From: Burkholderiales bacterium
GTDB lineage: Bacteria > Pseudomonadota > Gammaproteobacteria > Burkholderiales > Burkholderiaceae_B
Reading direction: 5' to 3'
Assembly (NCBI GenBank): GCA_021299735.1
Contig: JAJTEM010000021.1
Location: forward strand, 1-62,434
Length of the DNA stretch: 62,434 nt
Of this stretch, positions 35,325 through 44,894 are shown one piece after another. The translations under genes were made by a program, and so were the position numbers. Position 1 is the first letter of the stretch. Each line of letters begins with the position of its first letter. The notes under the pieces were generated by a model that was given only the letters and a program-made list of their open reading frames with translations, did not search any database and was not told the DNA's origin.

Positions 35325-38300
35325 TTAACTTGAAGTATTTATTGACTTCGTTTGCCTTCGACGCATCAACAAAAACACAGCAGGTACTACAAACATGGAC
35401 AACAACGGTGCGCTGATCATACCACCGACCATGGGTGCAGCAATGCGCTGCATGACCTCACTTCCTGTACCTGTTCCCCACATAATTGGAATGAGCCCTG
35501 CAAGAATTGTGAGCACGGTCATCGCTTTGGGGCGCACCCGCAGCACTGCGCCTTCCCTAATTGCATCCAGCAAATCCGTCTCATCAGTTTTTCCTCGTTT
35601 AACCCGGTCGGCCCAGCTTTGATTTAAATATAGCAGCATGATGACACCGAATTCTGCTGCCACACCGGCCAGTGCAATAAAACCCACAGCGCCAGCCACA
35701 GACAAATTGAACTCAAGTATCCACAGTAACCATGCACCACCAATCAGCGCGAAAGGCAGTGTGGCCATGATAAGCAAGGCTTCATCTACTTGCTTGAAGG
35801 TCATATACAGCAGCACAAAAATAATCAGCAAGGTGAACGGCACCACCAACTTCAATTTAGCTGTTGCACGCTCAAGAAACTCAAACTGTCCCGACCATGA
35901 AATGGAATATCCGGCAGGCAAGTCCACTTGTTGCGCAACAGATTGTTGCATGTCTAATACTGCCGACTGCAAGTCTCGACCACGAATGTCGATGTATACA
36001 TACCCCGCTAGACGGGAGTTTTCGCTGCGCAACATGGGTGGTCCATCGGTGATGCCGATTTTAGCCACATCGCTTAACACAATTCGCTGGCCCGAATCGG
36101 TGTAAATTGGCAAGGCTCGCAGGCGGGTCAGCGAATCGCGCAATTCACGCGGGTAGCGAACATTAATGGGAAAACGCTGCAAACCCTCCACCGTTTCGCC
36201 AATGTTCATGCCCCCCACGGCGCTGGATATCACAGATTGGATGTCGGATATGTTCATGCCGTACCGTGCAGCCATATCACGATCAATATCGACATCAACG
36301 TAACGTCCTCCTGTCAGACGTTCTGCGAAGGCACTGCTCACGCCTTCAACATTTTTGACAGCTTTTTCGATATTTACCGCAATTTCATTGATTGTGTTCA
36401 AATCTGCTCCAGTCACTTTCACACCCACCGGGCTTTTAATACCTGTGGCGAGCATGTCGATCCTGTTACGGATAGGTGGTACCCAAATGTTTGTTAAGCC
36501 AGGGACACGCACAATTCTATCCAACTCGTCCACCAGCATATCGGCCGTCATACCCTCTCGCCATTCGTCTTTGGGCTTGAACTGAATCGTGGTTTCAAAC
36601 ATCTCCATGGGTGCCGGGTCGGTTGCGGATTCTGCTCGCCCTGCTTTGCCATAGACCGACTCTACTTCTGGTAGCGTGGCAATCAAACGGTCGGTTTGTT
36701 GCAACAACTCAGCAGCCTTACCAGCCGACAAACCAGGCAGTGCAGTGGGCATGTAGAGCAAGTCACCCTCGTCTAACGGCGGCATGAATTCGCTACCCAG
36801 TTGGCTAAGTGGGTAAAAACTGACACCGAGTAAGACAACGGCCACCGCTACTGTGATTTTTGGGAACTTCAACACGGCATCAAGCGCTGGACGATAAGCA
36901 GCAATCAATCCGCGATTGATTGGGTTCGAGTTCTCATGTGGAATCTTGCCGCGAATTAGGTATCCCATCAACACCGGAATCAGCGTAATAGCCAAGCCCG
37001 CCGAAGCCGCCATAGCGTAAGTTTTTGTAAACGCCAAAGGGGAGAACAGGCGTCCCTCTTGGGCTTCAAGCGTAAAGACTGGGATGAAGCTGAGTGTGAT
37101 TACCAGCAGCGATGAGAATAGCGCGGGCCCCACTTCAATGGACGCATCGCCGATTACACGCCAACGTTCTGTGCCCGCCAATTCCTTGCCCGGGTTCTCG
37201 TGGGCCCACTGCTCAAGATGCTTGTGAGCGTTTTCGATCATGACCAACGCGGCGTCCACCATAGCACCCACAGCAATCGCGATGCCACCCAGAGACATCA
37301 CGTTGGCATTCACCCCTTGCTGCTCCATAACGATGAAAGACACCAGCACTCCCAAGGGCAGGGAGACAATCGCCACAAAGGCTGAACGAAAGTGCAATAG
37401 GAAAACCAGACACACCAGAGCCACTACGATGAATTCTTCAAGCAGTTTGAAACTGAGGTTGTCGATTGCGTTGTTAATCAGTGTAGAGCGGTCATACACT
37501 TCAACCACTTCCACTCCCTCGGGCAAACCAGGTTTCAGGCTTTCAAGTTTTGCTTTCACGGCATCAATGGTTTGTAAAGCATTTTTGCCTGTCCGCATCA
37601 CCACAATGCCACCCACTGATTCGCCTTCGCCATTCAGTTCACCAATGCCGCGACGCATTTCCGGTCCAATCTGGATGCGTGCCACATCGCCAAGTTGCAC
37701 CGGAATGCCTGTGGCACTGCTTTTTAAGGGAACCGAACGAAAATCATCCAGATTTTCCAGGTAACCCGTGGCGCGCACCATGTACTCGGCTTCACCCAAT
37801 TCAATGACCGATCCACCCGCTTCCTGATTGGCCTCGTTGATGGCCTTGACTACTTCGTCCAGCGTAATGCCATAGCCCGCCAGTTTTTGGGGGTCAAGCA
37901 CCACCTGGTACTGCTTCACGAAACCGCCTACTGAGGCCACTTCGGCTACGTCCTCCACTGTTTTCAGCTCGTAACGCAAAAACCAGTCTTGCAAAGCCCG
38001 AAGTTGCGACACATCCAGATTGCCAGTGGTGTCGCGCAGCGCGTATTGGTAAATCCAGCCCACGCCTGTGGCATCGGGCCCCAAGGCGCTTTTGGCACCA
38101 GCTGGAAGGCTGCTTTGCGCCTGGTTTAAATACTCCAGTACCCGCGAACGCGCCCAGTACAAGTCCACACCATCTTCAAAAATAATGTAGACAAAACTGT
38201 CGCCAAAAAACGAGAAACCACGAACGTCTTTCGCGCCGGGCACCGACAACATGGTGGTGGTGAGCGGGTAGGTCACTTGATTTTCAACAATTTGGGGGGC

Positions 38301-38468
38301 CTGCCCCGGAAAGCTGGTGCGCACAATCACCTGCACATCCGACAAATCGGGCAATGCATCAAGCGGTGTTTTGTACACCGACACCACACCCCAGGCACTG
38401 ATCATGACTGTTGCGATCAACACCAGCAAACGGTTGGCTATGGACCAACGAATAATGAAGGCAATCAT
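35325..38468 (-). CDS. cusA: CusA/SilA-type copper/silver RND efflux permease
   Basis: This 1047-residue heavy-metal-efflux RND pump exports Cu(I)/Ag(I) from periplasm or cytoplasm using proton entry. It has 12 expected membrane spans and two large periplasmic loops. The start [19 protein letters not shown] and the TM4 segment [16 protein letters not shown] are of the CusA class, distinct from the other RND pump in the window. It overlaps cusB by 4 bases and is the last gene of the minus-strand cusCBA operon. Confidence 0.93.
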   Translation of the reverse strand: MIAFIIRWSIANRLLVLIATVMISAWGVVSVYKTPLDALPDLSDVQVIVRTSFPGQAPQIVENQVTYPLTTTMLSVPGAKDVRGFSFFGDSFVYIIFEDGVDLYWARSRVLEYLNQAQSSLPAGAKSALGPDATGVGWIYQYALRDTTGNLDVSQLRALQDWFLRYELKTVEDVAEVASVGGFVKQYQVVLDPQKLAGYGITLDEVVKAINEANQEAGGSVIELGEAEYMVRATGYLENLDDFRSVPLKSSATGIPVQLGDVARIQIGPEMRRGIGELNGEGESVGGIVVMRTGKNALQTIDAVKAKLESLKPGLPEGVEVVEVYDRSTLINNAIDNLSFKLLEEFIVVALVCLVFLLHFRSAFVAIVSLPLGVLVSFIVMEQQGVNANVMSLGGIAIAVGAMVDAALVMIENAHKHLEQWAHENPGKELAGTERWRVIGDASIEVGPALFSSLLVITLSFIPVFTLEAQEGRLFSPLAFTKTYAMAASAGLAITLIPVLMGYLIRGKIPHENSNPINRGLIAAYRPALDAVLKFPKITVAVAVVLLGVSFYPLSQLGSEFMPPLDEGDLLYMPTALPGLSAGKAAELLQQTDRLIATLPEVESVYGKAGRAESATDPAPMEMFETTIQFKPKDEWREGMTADMLVDELDRIVRVPGLTNIWVPPIRNRIDMLATGIKSPVGVKVTGADLNTINEIAVNIEKAVKNVEGVSSAFAERLTGGRYVDVDIDRDMAARYGMNISDIQSVISSAVGGMNIGETVEGLQRFPINVRYPRELRDSLTRLRALPIYTDSGQRIVLSDVAKIGITDGPPMLRSENSRLAGYVYIDIRGRDLQSAVLDMQQSVAQQVDLPAGYSISWSGQFEFLERATAKLKLVVPFTLLIIFVLLYMTFKQVDEALLIMATLPFALIGGAWLLWILEFNLSVAGAVGFIALAGVAAEFGVIMLLYLNQSWADRVKRGKTDETDLLDAIREGAVLRVRPKAMTVLTILAGLIPIMWGTGTGSEVMQRIAAPMVGGMISAPLLSMFVVPAVFLLMRRRQTKSINTSS

Positions 38469-40126
38469 TGTTTGCTCCCGTTTGGCTTCATTTCAGAGTT
38501 GACTGGCTTAATGCGAATGACTTTGGGAATGTCGCCCTCCTGCATCTGAAATTCCATCTCGATCTGGTCGCCAATCCTCAGATCCTGAGCCGGCATTTTT
38601 GAGGGCTCTGGCAACTTGAATTCCATGGTCATTTCTGGCCAGCCGAGGCTGGATACTGGCGGATGCGTTACAGTCACTGATAGTTCGCTTAAAGACTCCA
38701 CCACTCCCAGCGTGCTGTGCGTTTTAGATAAAGAGTCTGAATTGTCCCCCGGTTGATTCAGCTTCGCTTCTAACCCACGGAAACTGGCTTCAGAGTCAAT
38801 CAGGAACTGACCAGACAGCACCACCTCCTGGCCAGGCTGCAGGCCCTCCAGCACCTCCGTTTTTCCATCAAATTCAATGCCCGTTTTAATTTCAACCGGC
38901 GTGAACCGGCCTTCTTCGTTGGCCAACATCACCACGGCACGGCGGCCAGTTTGAATAACCGCCTCCGAGGGCACAATCAGAGCTTCTGGTCGGCTTGTAT
39001 CCATGAAACGGGTTTGGACAAACATGCCAGGCAACAGTTTCTGTTCTGGGTTCTTCAACACAATACGGGCCAAAATCGTGCGTGTATTGCTGTTCACTTG
39101 CGGCAGCACTGCCTGCACCGTGCCCTCAAAACTTCGACCTGAGACAGCCTGAGCATTGGCCACTACATTAACCCCAGGCCGCACGTAAACGGCTTGCCCC
39201 TCGGGCACCTCGGCTTGCACCCACACGGTGGACAACCCATTGATTTCCATCAGGGTCATGCCTGGCTGGACGGTCATGCCTTCACGCACCATCAGCTCGG
39301 TCACTACGCCGCTACGGGGTGCAACAATGGCCACACGGGGTTGTGTACGCCCACTTTGCTCAACCTGCCGAATTTGTGCAGTGTTCATGCCCACTTGCAA
39401 CATGCGCTGCCGCGCAGCATCGATCAAGGGCTGCAAGTTTTCGCCTTTCATTTTTCGAAGTGACAGAAACTCCTCTTGGGCGGCAATCCAGTCGGGCACA
39501 TACACCGTTAACAGGGTTTGACCCTGTTTCACAGCATCCAGTGTGGCAGTCACATTCAGCTTTTCCACGTAACCCATGGCCCGGGATTGAATCACCACCC
39601 GCTCGCGCTCATTCCACTGCACAGAGCCACTGGCACTGATTTCAGGGGCCAACATACCCATGGCCACAGCCGCTGTGCGTATGCCCAGGTTTTGCTGAAT
39701 GCGCGGGCTAACCTTCACGCTGCTGTTGTCGGCTGAATCGGCGCCTGAGTACGCGGGCACCAGCATCATGTCCATGAAGGGGCTTTTACCGGGTGAATCA
39801 AATTTGCGACCTGGCACCATGGGATCGTGGTAATACTGCACGGCCAGCCCGGTTTCAGGATCAACATCACCCGCCTTGATACCGCTTTCCATGTGCCGGC
39901 GCGTGGCGGCTTCACCTTGCGGAATGTTCCAGGTTGAAGGATCTTGTCCGCCGGTACCTGGTTCACCTGAGGTCACTTCACCATTTGCACCTCCCTCAGT
40001 TGCTGCACCAATTGGGGCCGACATCATTTCCATACCCTGGTTCATGCCCAGCGCCCACAGGCCATAGCCACTACCGGCCAGTGCCGCCAATGCGAACACG
40101 CCAACTGCAATATGCGTCTTTTTCAT
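38465..40126 (-). CDS. cusB: CusB-type RND adaptor with C-terminal CusF-like domain
   Basis: This 553-residue periplasmic adaptor links CusA to the outer-membrane channel. After an N-terminal anchor, a heavy-metal-binding domain (YYHDPMVPG ... GKSPFMDM, about residues 95-130) precedes the membrane-fusion core (barrel-sandwich, beta-barrel). The C-terminus (about 465-545) carries a fused CusF-like domain with WPEMTMEF, which supplies the Trp and Met ligands typical of CusF Cu(I)/Ag(I) chaperones. It overlaps both neighbours by 4 bases. Confidence 0.92.
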   Translation of the reverse strand: MKKTHIAVGVFALAALAGSGYGLWALGMNQGMEMMSAPIGAATEGGANGEVTSGEPGTGGQDPSTWNIPQGEAATRRHMESGIKAGDVDPETGLAVQYYHDPMVPGRKFDSPGKSPFMDMMLVPAYSGADSADNSSVKVSPRIQQNLGIRTAAVAMGMLAPEISASGSVQWNERERVVIQSRAMGYVEKLNVTATLDAVKQGQTLLTVYVPDWIAAQEEFLSLRKMKGENLQPLIDAARQRMLQVGMNTAQIRQVEQSGRTQPRVAIVAPRSGVVTELMVREGMTVQPGMTLMEINGLSTVWVQAEVPEGQAVYVRPGVNVVANAQAVSGRSFEGTVQAVLPQVNSNTRTILARIVLKNPEQKLLPGMFVQTRFMDTSRPEALIVPSEAVIQTGRRAVVMLANEEGRFTPVEIKTGIEFDGKTEVLEGLQPGQEVVLSGQFLIDSEASFRGLEAKLNQPGDNSDSLSKTHSTLGVVESLSELSVTVTHPPVSSLGWPEMTMEFKLPEPSKMPAQDLRIGDQIEMEFQMQEGDIPKVIRIKPVNSEMKPNGSKQ

Positions 40127-41448
40127 TGTTGTACCTCTTCAGGAATCAGGTATTCCAGTTGTGCCCAAAGGCGGGCAGTGTCCATTTGAATGCGCAGTTT
40201 TTCCATGCGCATGTCGATTTCCATTCGGCGCGCAGCCAGCACCTCGGCCAAGGAACCCGTGGCCCCTTGGTAAGCCGACAAAGCGGCTTGCGTGCGCTGT
40301 TGGGTCAGCGGAATCAGGCTGCGGTCAAAATCTGCCACACGCTTCAAATTGCTTTGCCAGGTTTGCTGCCAGCGCTTGGTTTGCGCCAGGTGTTCTCGGT
40401 GCAATTCAATGCGCTCGGCCTTGGCTTTGGCGGCCATGGCGTTGGCAGCAGCCAATGCCTGGTTCTGTCGGTTGTCTTGGTCCACAAACAGAGGGCGTGA
40501 TGCGCCAAAAGAAAGCATTTCAGAGAACTCGGGCCCACGCCCGGCGTACATCACCGACAAGGTCCAGTCTGCCGATTTTTCCTGCTGTTTCACTTCAGCT
40601 TCAGCCAGGGCCATGGATTCGGCTTTGTCCAGCGCAAGCACTTCCGGGTGTTGGTGAAGTGTTTCAAACAAATCCACTGCGCTTAAGCGCGATTGGCTTA
40701 GGTCCACCGCGCCAGCAAGGGGCGCATCGGCTTGCTCCCCCACCCAACGTTGCAGTTCAGCTTGCGAATTGTCCAGCAAGGCTTGGGTGTCCTGAATTTT
40801 CAGGTCCATCAAACCCAGTTCTGTGCGCGCAGCAAACACATCGGTTTGCGGGGCCTTGCCCGAGCGGTACAGGGCATTGGCAGCTTCAATTTGCAATTCA
40901 AGTTCGGCGCGTTGCGATTGCAGCAATGCCAGAATTTCCTGCAAATAAAACCGATCCAGATACGCCTGCGCTGTGGCGGTGCGCAACCGGCTTAGAGCCT
41001 GTAGCTTGCCTGCCTGCGCGAACTCGGCATTCTTGTTAAACACATTGGCCTGGGCCTCGCGTTTTTCTTTTCGAGTAAAGGTTTGCGAAACACCCACACC
41101 ACGCATGGTCATGAAGTCAGCCGCGAGGCTGAACTGGTCTGGCCCGTTGGCAGGGATGTTGATCACTTCCAGGTTCAGCATGGGGTCGGGCAGCTCGCCC
41201 GCTGCGGTGGCCTGGCTTTGCGCGGCTTGCGTGGCGGCGTCTTGCGCACGCAGTGCCTCTGATCGCTGCTCGGCCAGGGCAAGGGCTTGCGACAGGCTCA
41301 ACACCCCTCGCTCTTGCTGAGTCAATGCCTGCGCCAAGGTGTACTCGGTGGAGGCTGTATCTTGGGCAATCACTTTGTCCATGAAAAATACTGCCACCAA
41401 AGCCACTGCAACCAGCGCCAATTTAATAAAGGTTGTTTTGCCCAACAT
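40123..41448 (-). CDS. cusC: CusC-type outer-membrane efflux protein (TolC family)
   Basis: This 441-residue protein forms the outer-membrane channel of the copper/silver pump. It has a signal segment (MLGKTTFIKLALVAVALVAV) and two OEP repeats of long helices and beta strands. There is no lipobox Cys near the N-terminus. I start it at ATG 41448, five bases after AGGAGG; a longer in-frame reading has no ribosome site. It is the first gene of cusCBA. Confidence 0.88.
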   Translation of the reverse strand: MLGKTTFIKLALVAVALVAVFFMDKVIAQDTASTEYTLAQALTQQERGVLSLSQALALAEQRSEALRAQDAATQAAQSQATAAGELPDPMLNLEVINIPANGPDQFSLAADFMTMRGVGVSQTFTRKEKREAQANVFNKNAEFAQAGKLQALSRLRTATAQAYLDRFYLQEILALLQSQRAELELQIEAANALYRSGKAPQTDVFAARTELGLMDLKIQDTQALLDNSQAELQRWVGEQADAPLAGAVDLSQSRLSAVDLFETLHQHPEVLALDKAESMALAEAEVKQQEKSADWTLSVMYAGRGPEFSEMLSFGASRPLFVDQDNRQNQALAAANAMAAKAKAERIELHREHLAQTKRWQQTWQSNLKRVADFDRSLIPLTQQRTQAALSAYQGATGSLAEVLAARRMEIDMRMEKLRIQMDTARLWAQLEYLIPEEVQQ

Positions 41449-41540
41449 GGGGGCCTCCTGCATGGTGTTCAAACCATGAGATAAACGATGGAAACCGCGA
41501 GCAGTCAAGCATCGCGGCAGTTCAGGGGTTTCAACAGAAG

Positions 41541-41858
41541 TCAGGCCCGGGGCGGGCGATCAAGAGGAATTTGAAGCTGGGAGAGCAACAGTGTTTTCAC
41601 TGTTGTCACGTGCACGGGTGAAACACTCTGAGGGTCGAGAATTACTGCTTCATAAGCCAGCGAAGGCACCACACAACATACCGGGGAACCTGCAAAACAA
41701 CCTTCCTCCACATGTTGCGCCATCTCGTCCATTATGGCTGCTGGCGTAGTGTCTGATTGCAATGCATCCATCTCGGCGCAGCATGGCAACGCGTGCGCCA
41801 GGCTTTGAAAAAGCAGCGCAAACAACAATGCAGCGTGAATCAGCAATCGATGGGTCAT
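41541..41858 (-). CDS. Small secreted Cys-rich protein upstream of cusCBA
   Basis: This 105-residue protein starts at ATG 41858 with a signal peptide (MTHRLLIHAALLFALLFQSLAHA), and the mature part has two Cys-Cys pairs (LPCCAEMD, SPVCCVVP) plus Met residues. Pairs like these suggest Cu(I) binding or disulfides. I recognise no named family. It is 92 bases upstream of cusC and downstream of the shared palindrome, so it is probably the first gene of the copper operon. Confidence 0.65.
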   Translation of the reverse strand: MTHRLLIHAALLFALLFQSLAHALPCCAEMDALQSDTTPAAIMDEMAQHVEEGCFAGSPVCCVVPSLAYEAVILDPQSVSPVHVTTVKTLLLSQLQIPLDRPPRA

Positions 41859-41935
41859 GTGGCTTTCAATGGTAATCGCCTTGAAAAGGTAGCACACAGT
41901 CGATAAGCACAACAAGAAATTTACGTTCATTGTCC

Positions 41936-41951
41936 ATTACAAATTTGTAAT
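41936..41951. promoter_or_regulatory. CopR/CusR-like palindrome, copy 1
   Basis: ATTACAAATTTGTAAT is a perfect 16-bp palindrome between the divergent Cys-rich gene/cusCBA and the DUF4148-like gene. Nearly the same sequence occurs upstream of copR (48993-49008). Palindromes of this form are typical boxes for copper-sensing response regulators. Confidence 0.7.
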
Positions 41952-42059
41952 TCAATTGAGAGGATCTGGTCATTCGCCCCTGCGTAAAGTGTGAGTCATG
42001 CCAACGCTTGATTGAAAGCAAAGGCAAAACCCAAACTGATTCACTCAAGGAGAATTACC

Positions 42060-42368
42060 ATGAAAACACGTCAATTGATCGCATCCACAGTGTTTGCCAT
42101 TTCCGCAACGCTTCCAGCTTTTGCCTTGGCCAGCGGCCCTACAGATCACGGTGATGGCACCGACCATGTGGCACTGATCAGCCAAGGCAAACTGGCCACC
42201 CAAGCAACGGTGCTAAAAGAGTATCAACAAGCGGTAAAAGCAGATCAGTTCAACCCTCTGGCCGGAGATTCGACAGTGTTGGTACACGAATTCGAATCGT
42301 CGAAGTCACGGGCTGAGGTACTGAGTGAGATCAAAAGCGTTGATCTCACAGAAGGCGATGCAAGCTAA
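42060..42368 (+). CDS. DUF4148-like periplasmic protein
   Basis: This 102-residue protein starts at ATG 42060 (AAGGAG upstream) with a signal peptide MKTRQLIASTVFAISATLPAFALA. The C-terminal SKSRAEVLSEIKS resembles the DUF4148 motif (SRAEV.AEL). The mature N-terminus has His and Asp residues (GPTDHGDGTDH) that could bind metal. Function unknown. It is expressed divergently from cusCBA under the shared palindrome. Confidence 0.7.
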   Translation: MKTRQLIASTVFAISATLPAFALASGPTDHGDGTDHVALISQGKLATQATVLKEYQQAVKADQFNPLAGDSTVLVHEFESSKSRAEVLSEIKSVDLTEGDAS

Positions 42369-42423
42369 TGAAGGGGTTAAGGGGTGGTGTTAATTCGCCG
42401 CCAACCCGTGCATAATTAACTAA

Positions 42424-43416
42424 TCACTTCAGCAGTTTTTCAGCTTTCCGAAGTTTTTCTTTGGCTTCCAAATAACCTGTTTTAAATACCCAATGACGAT
42501 CATTCAAACCCAGTTGACCAACATTGGTTAACTGAGGGGCGATGATCATTGTCGCCTGTAACATCTCCAGTTCTTTGATTCTAAAACTCGATATCAAAAA
42601 GGTTTGAAACATCAAATCGGTAAGCGTAGAGACCTCAGCAAGCTCGGGGGGATACACCACGTCTACGGCAAGAATTGGAAGATCACTCAAGCGTTTTGCC
42701 GGAACTATCGGCAGTGGAGAACTGGCCTGACCATCGATGTAAAGACGGCCATTAATGGAAGGTGGCGTGAAGATACCTGGAATTGTTGAAGATGCCCGCA
42801 CTGCCTGGGCGACATCACCTGCATTAAAGACCACGGGACGACCTGTTTGGAGGTCTGTGGCCACTATGGCAATTGGTTTCGGGAGATCTTCAAATGTTTG
42901 AATGCCGAAATCCCTGCGCAATTGCCGTTCAAGAAACTGACCCGAAAAAACTCCAGCCTCGCCCTTTAAAACTGGCTGTCCCAGATTCGGTAACACGGGT
43001 ACAAACAGATCACTGTTATTTAGTGATTCTGCACGTTGCATCATTTGATCGGCTGTATAGCCCAAGCCCCAGTACGCAGCCACGACAGCACCCGCACTGG
43101 TGCCAATCACCATTCGGGGCTCAAGCCCCAATTCCTCCAGGGCTTTAAGAACTCCGATGTGGGCAAAGCCACGAACCCCTCCACCGGAGAGAACCAAAAT
43201 AAAGCCCTCCTCCATTTTCTGTGTGCGGGTAGCACGCTCGGCGCTAAACCAAGGTTCCTTCTTTACTGTAACCGTTGGTTTGTGACTTTCCGGATGAACA
43301 AAATTTCCGACTGTTTGACAGGCGCAAAGCACCATTGCTGAACCCAGCAAACCCAATATCAATCCCAACTTGCCCACAATGACCGACCCATTGAGAAATT
43401 CAGGTTTACTTTGCAA
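42424..43416 (-). CDS. Patatin-like phospholipase, predicted lipoprotein
   Basis: This 330-residue protein has the patatin catalytic dyad: the oxyanion-hole SGGGVRGFAHIGVL, the nucleophile in GTSAGA and Asp in the DGQASSPLP motif. The hydrophobic N-terminus ends in a possible lipobox (VLCAC), suggesting an outer-membrane or periplasmic lipoprotein. The start is TTG 43416, with AGGAG 8 bases upstream. It is the distal gene of the copper operon. Related RssA-like proteins act on lipids; a link to copper is by position only. Confidence 0.85.
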   Translation of the reverse strand: MQSKPEFLNGSVIVGKLGLILGLLGSAMVLCACQTVGNFVHPESHKPTVTVKKEPWFSAERATRTQKMEEGFILVLSGGGVRGFAHIGVLKALEELGLEPRMVIGTSAGAVVAAYWGLGYTADQMMQRAESLNNSDLFVPVLPNLGQPVLKGEAGVFSGQFLERQLRRDFGIQTFEDLPKPIAIVATDLQTGRPVVFNAGDVAQAVRASSTIPGIFTPPSINGRLYIDGQASSPLPIVPAKRLSDLPILAVDVVYPPELAEVSTLTDLMFQTFLISSFRIKELEMLQATMIIAPQLTNVGQLGLNDRHWVFKTGYLEAKEKLRKAEKLLK

Positions 43417-43431
43417 TGGCGCTTCTCCTAA

Positions 43432-43794
43432 TTACTGCTTTTTCTCGATGTGGGTGATGTTCATGTTTTGATCCACAGCAAACAGAACGTTATCGCCCTT
43501 GTTCAGGCCTTCCAGTTGCGCAGCCTCTTTGGCAGAGAAAACCATAGTCATAGGTGGCATTTGAAGGTTTTTGATTTCGCCATGCTTCAACGTGACCTTA
43601 CCAGTCTTCGGATCAATTTTTTTCACCTCGCCCTGCGTCATTTCCATGGTTTCCGACTGCTTCATCTGCATGCCTTCCATGGACTTTTGCTCACCGGCTT
43701 TACTTGAATGGACGCCGTGATCTCCCCCGGCAAAAACCGAAGTCGAAATTGACAATGCAAAGATAGAAGCGATTTTGATTAACTGGTTTTTCAT
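43432..43794 (-). CDS. cusF: CusF-like periplasmic copper chaperone
   Basis: This 120-residue protein has a signal peptide (about 1-22), a Met/His-containing linker, and a CusF/CopP-type OB-fold domain with LQMPPMTMVFSA. The Met-x-Met ligands are present; the Trp seen in E. coli CusF is replaced by Pro-Pro, as in many CusF relatives. It should shuttle Cu(I) or Ag(I) to the RND pump or oxidase. It lies in the copA operon upstream of the patatin gene. Confidence 0.85.
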   Translation of the reverse strand: MKNQLIKIASIFALSISTSVFAGGDHGVHSSKAGEQKSMEGMQMKQSETMEMTQGEVKKIDPKTGKVTLKHGEIKNLQMPPMTMVFSAKEAAQLEGLNKGDNVLFAVDQNMNITHIEKKQ

Positions 43795-43829
43795 GATTGT
43801 TTCCTTTCAATGTTTATTGAGTTACTTGT

Positions 43830-44360
43830 TCAAAATTGATCTTGATAGGTTTTTACTTCCGCATAAACGGACACACTTCCGTCCTTTTTCAGGAGTAACA
43901 CCTGATAAGGCATGAATTTGTTGCCATATTCCATGCCAGGAGAGCCAACTGGCATCGCTGGAACGGACAGACCAAGTGAATCCTCGGGTGTTTCGTTCAG
44001 AAATTCCCTTATGTACTTGGCTGGAACATGGCCTTCAAACACAAAGCCATTCGCCGATACTCCTGTGTGACAGGATTGGTAATTGTTTTCGATACCGAAC
44101 TGCGCCTTAATGCTGTCTAGGTCTTCGTGATTCGAATACTTCACGGAAAACCCCGATTTTTCCAAGTGTTTAATCCATTCGCCGCAGCAACCGCAGGTCG
44201 CTGTTTTGTGTACATGAATGGGTAAAACTTGATTGGCATCAGATTCTGTTGCAGCCACTGAGACTTTCTCAACAGTTGAGAAAGTCTCAGGTTTGATGGC
44301 AGCAAAAACACCCAATGCCAAAATTGCAGTTGCAATACCAACAAAAGCAATTCGCTTCAC
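43830..44360 (-). CDS. DUF411 metal-binding protein
   Basis: This 176-residue exported protein has the DUF411 core: VHKTATCGCCGEWI with its CxCC cysteines, then a second Cys in NYQSCHTGVS and a conserved VPAMPVGSPGME. The N-terminus is a membrane anchor or signal (about 4-21). DUF411 proteins occur almost only in copper-resistance operons and are presumed periplasmic copper binders. Its start overlaps the cupredoxin gene's stop by 4 bases. Confidence 0.88.
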   Translation of the reverse strand: MKRIAFVGIATAILALGVFAAIKPETFSTVEKVSVAATESDANQVLPIHVHKTATCGCCGEWIKHLEKSGFSVKYSNHEDLDSIKAQFGIENNYQSCHTGVSANGFVFEGHVPAKYIREFLNETPEDSLGLSVPAMPVGSPGMEYGNKFMPYQVLLLKKDGSVSVYAEVKTYQDQF

Positions 44361-44884
44361 TTTTCAGCTCCAGAGGATTTGGCTACGCGCAGTGGTCCGC
44401 GCATACCTGCATCAAAGTGGCCTGCAATCAAGCAGGCAAACTCAAACTCGCCACTTCGGTTGAAAGTCCACACCATCTCAGTGGTTTTGCCCGGAGCCAC
44501 ATGTGCCATATAGGGCTCTTCATGCTCCATGTTTGGAAACTTCTTCATTAAGTCTGCATGCTCCAGGTTCTTGTCTTTTGTCCCCAGAACAAACTCATGC
44601 ATCAGCTTTCCTTCGTTCTTGACAATAAACTTCACTGTTTCACCTTCCTTGAACTGCAACGAGGATGGCTCAAAGCGCATGCTGTCGGACATTACGACTT
44701 TGACAGTGCGGTCTATCTTGGTCGGAGTACCGGCAATGCCCCAAGCGGTTTGCTCAAGAACTGGCTGTGCATTGGAATCTGACTTTTTGTGTTCTTGAGT
44801 GCCGTGCGCCAATACGGCCACGGGCAATAAAAGCCCAGCGCCAAGCAGTAGCGATAGGGAATGATTTGCGAATGATTTTTTCAT
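44357..44884 (-). CDS. Cupredoxin (plastocyanin-like copper protein)
   Basis: This 175-residue secreted protein has a signal peptide and a plastocyanin/azurin-like domain: MRFEPSSLQFKEGETVKFIV and the ligand region FACLIAGHFDAGMRG, with Cys, His and Met of a type-1 copper site and the upstream His in LMHEFVLG. It probably carries electrons or Cu ions in the periplasm. It lies 10 bases downstream of copA in the operon. Confidence 0.88.
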   Translation of the reverse strand: MKKSFANHSLSLLLGAGLLLPVAVLAHGTQEHKKSDSNAQPVLEQTAWGIAGTPTKIDRTVKVVMSDSMRFEPSSLQFKEGETVKFIVKNEGKLMHEFVLGTKDKNLEHADLMKKFPNMEHEEPYMAHVAPGKTTEMVWTFNRSGEFEFACLIAGHFDAGMRGPLRVAKSSGAEK

Positions 44885-44894
44885 GATTAACTCC

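Noticed and set aside
41497..41517. A hairpin (CCGCGA/TCGCGG) between the Cys-rich gene and cusC
   Set aside because: The stem is only 6 bp with an 11-base loop and no T-run, too weak to call a terminator.
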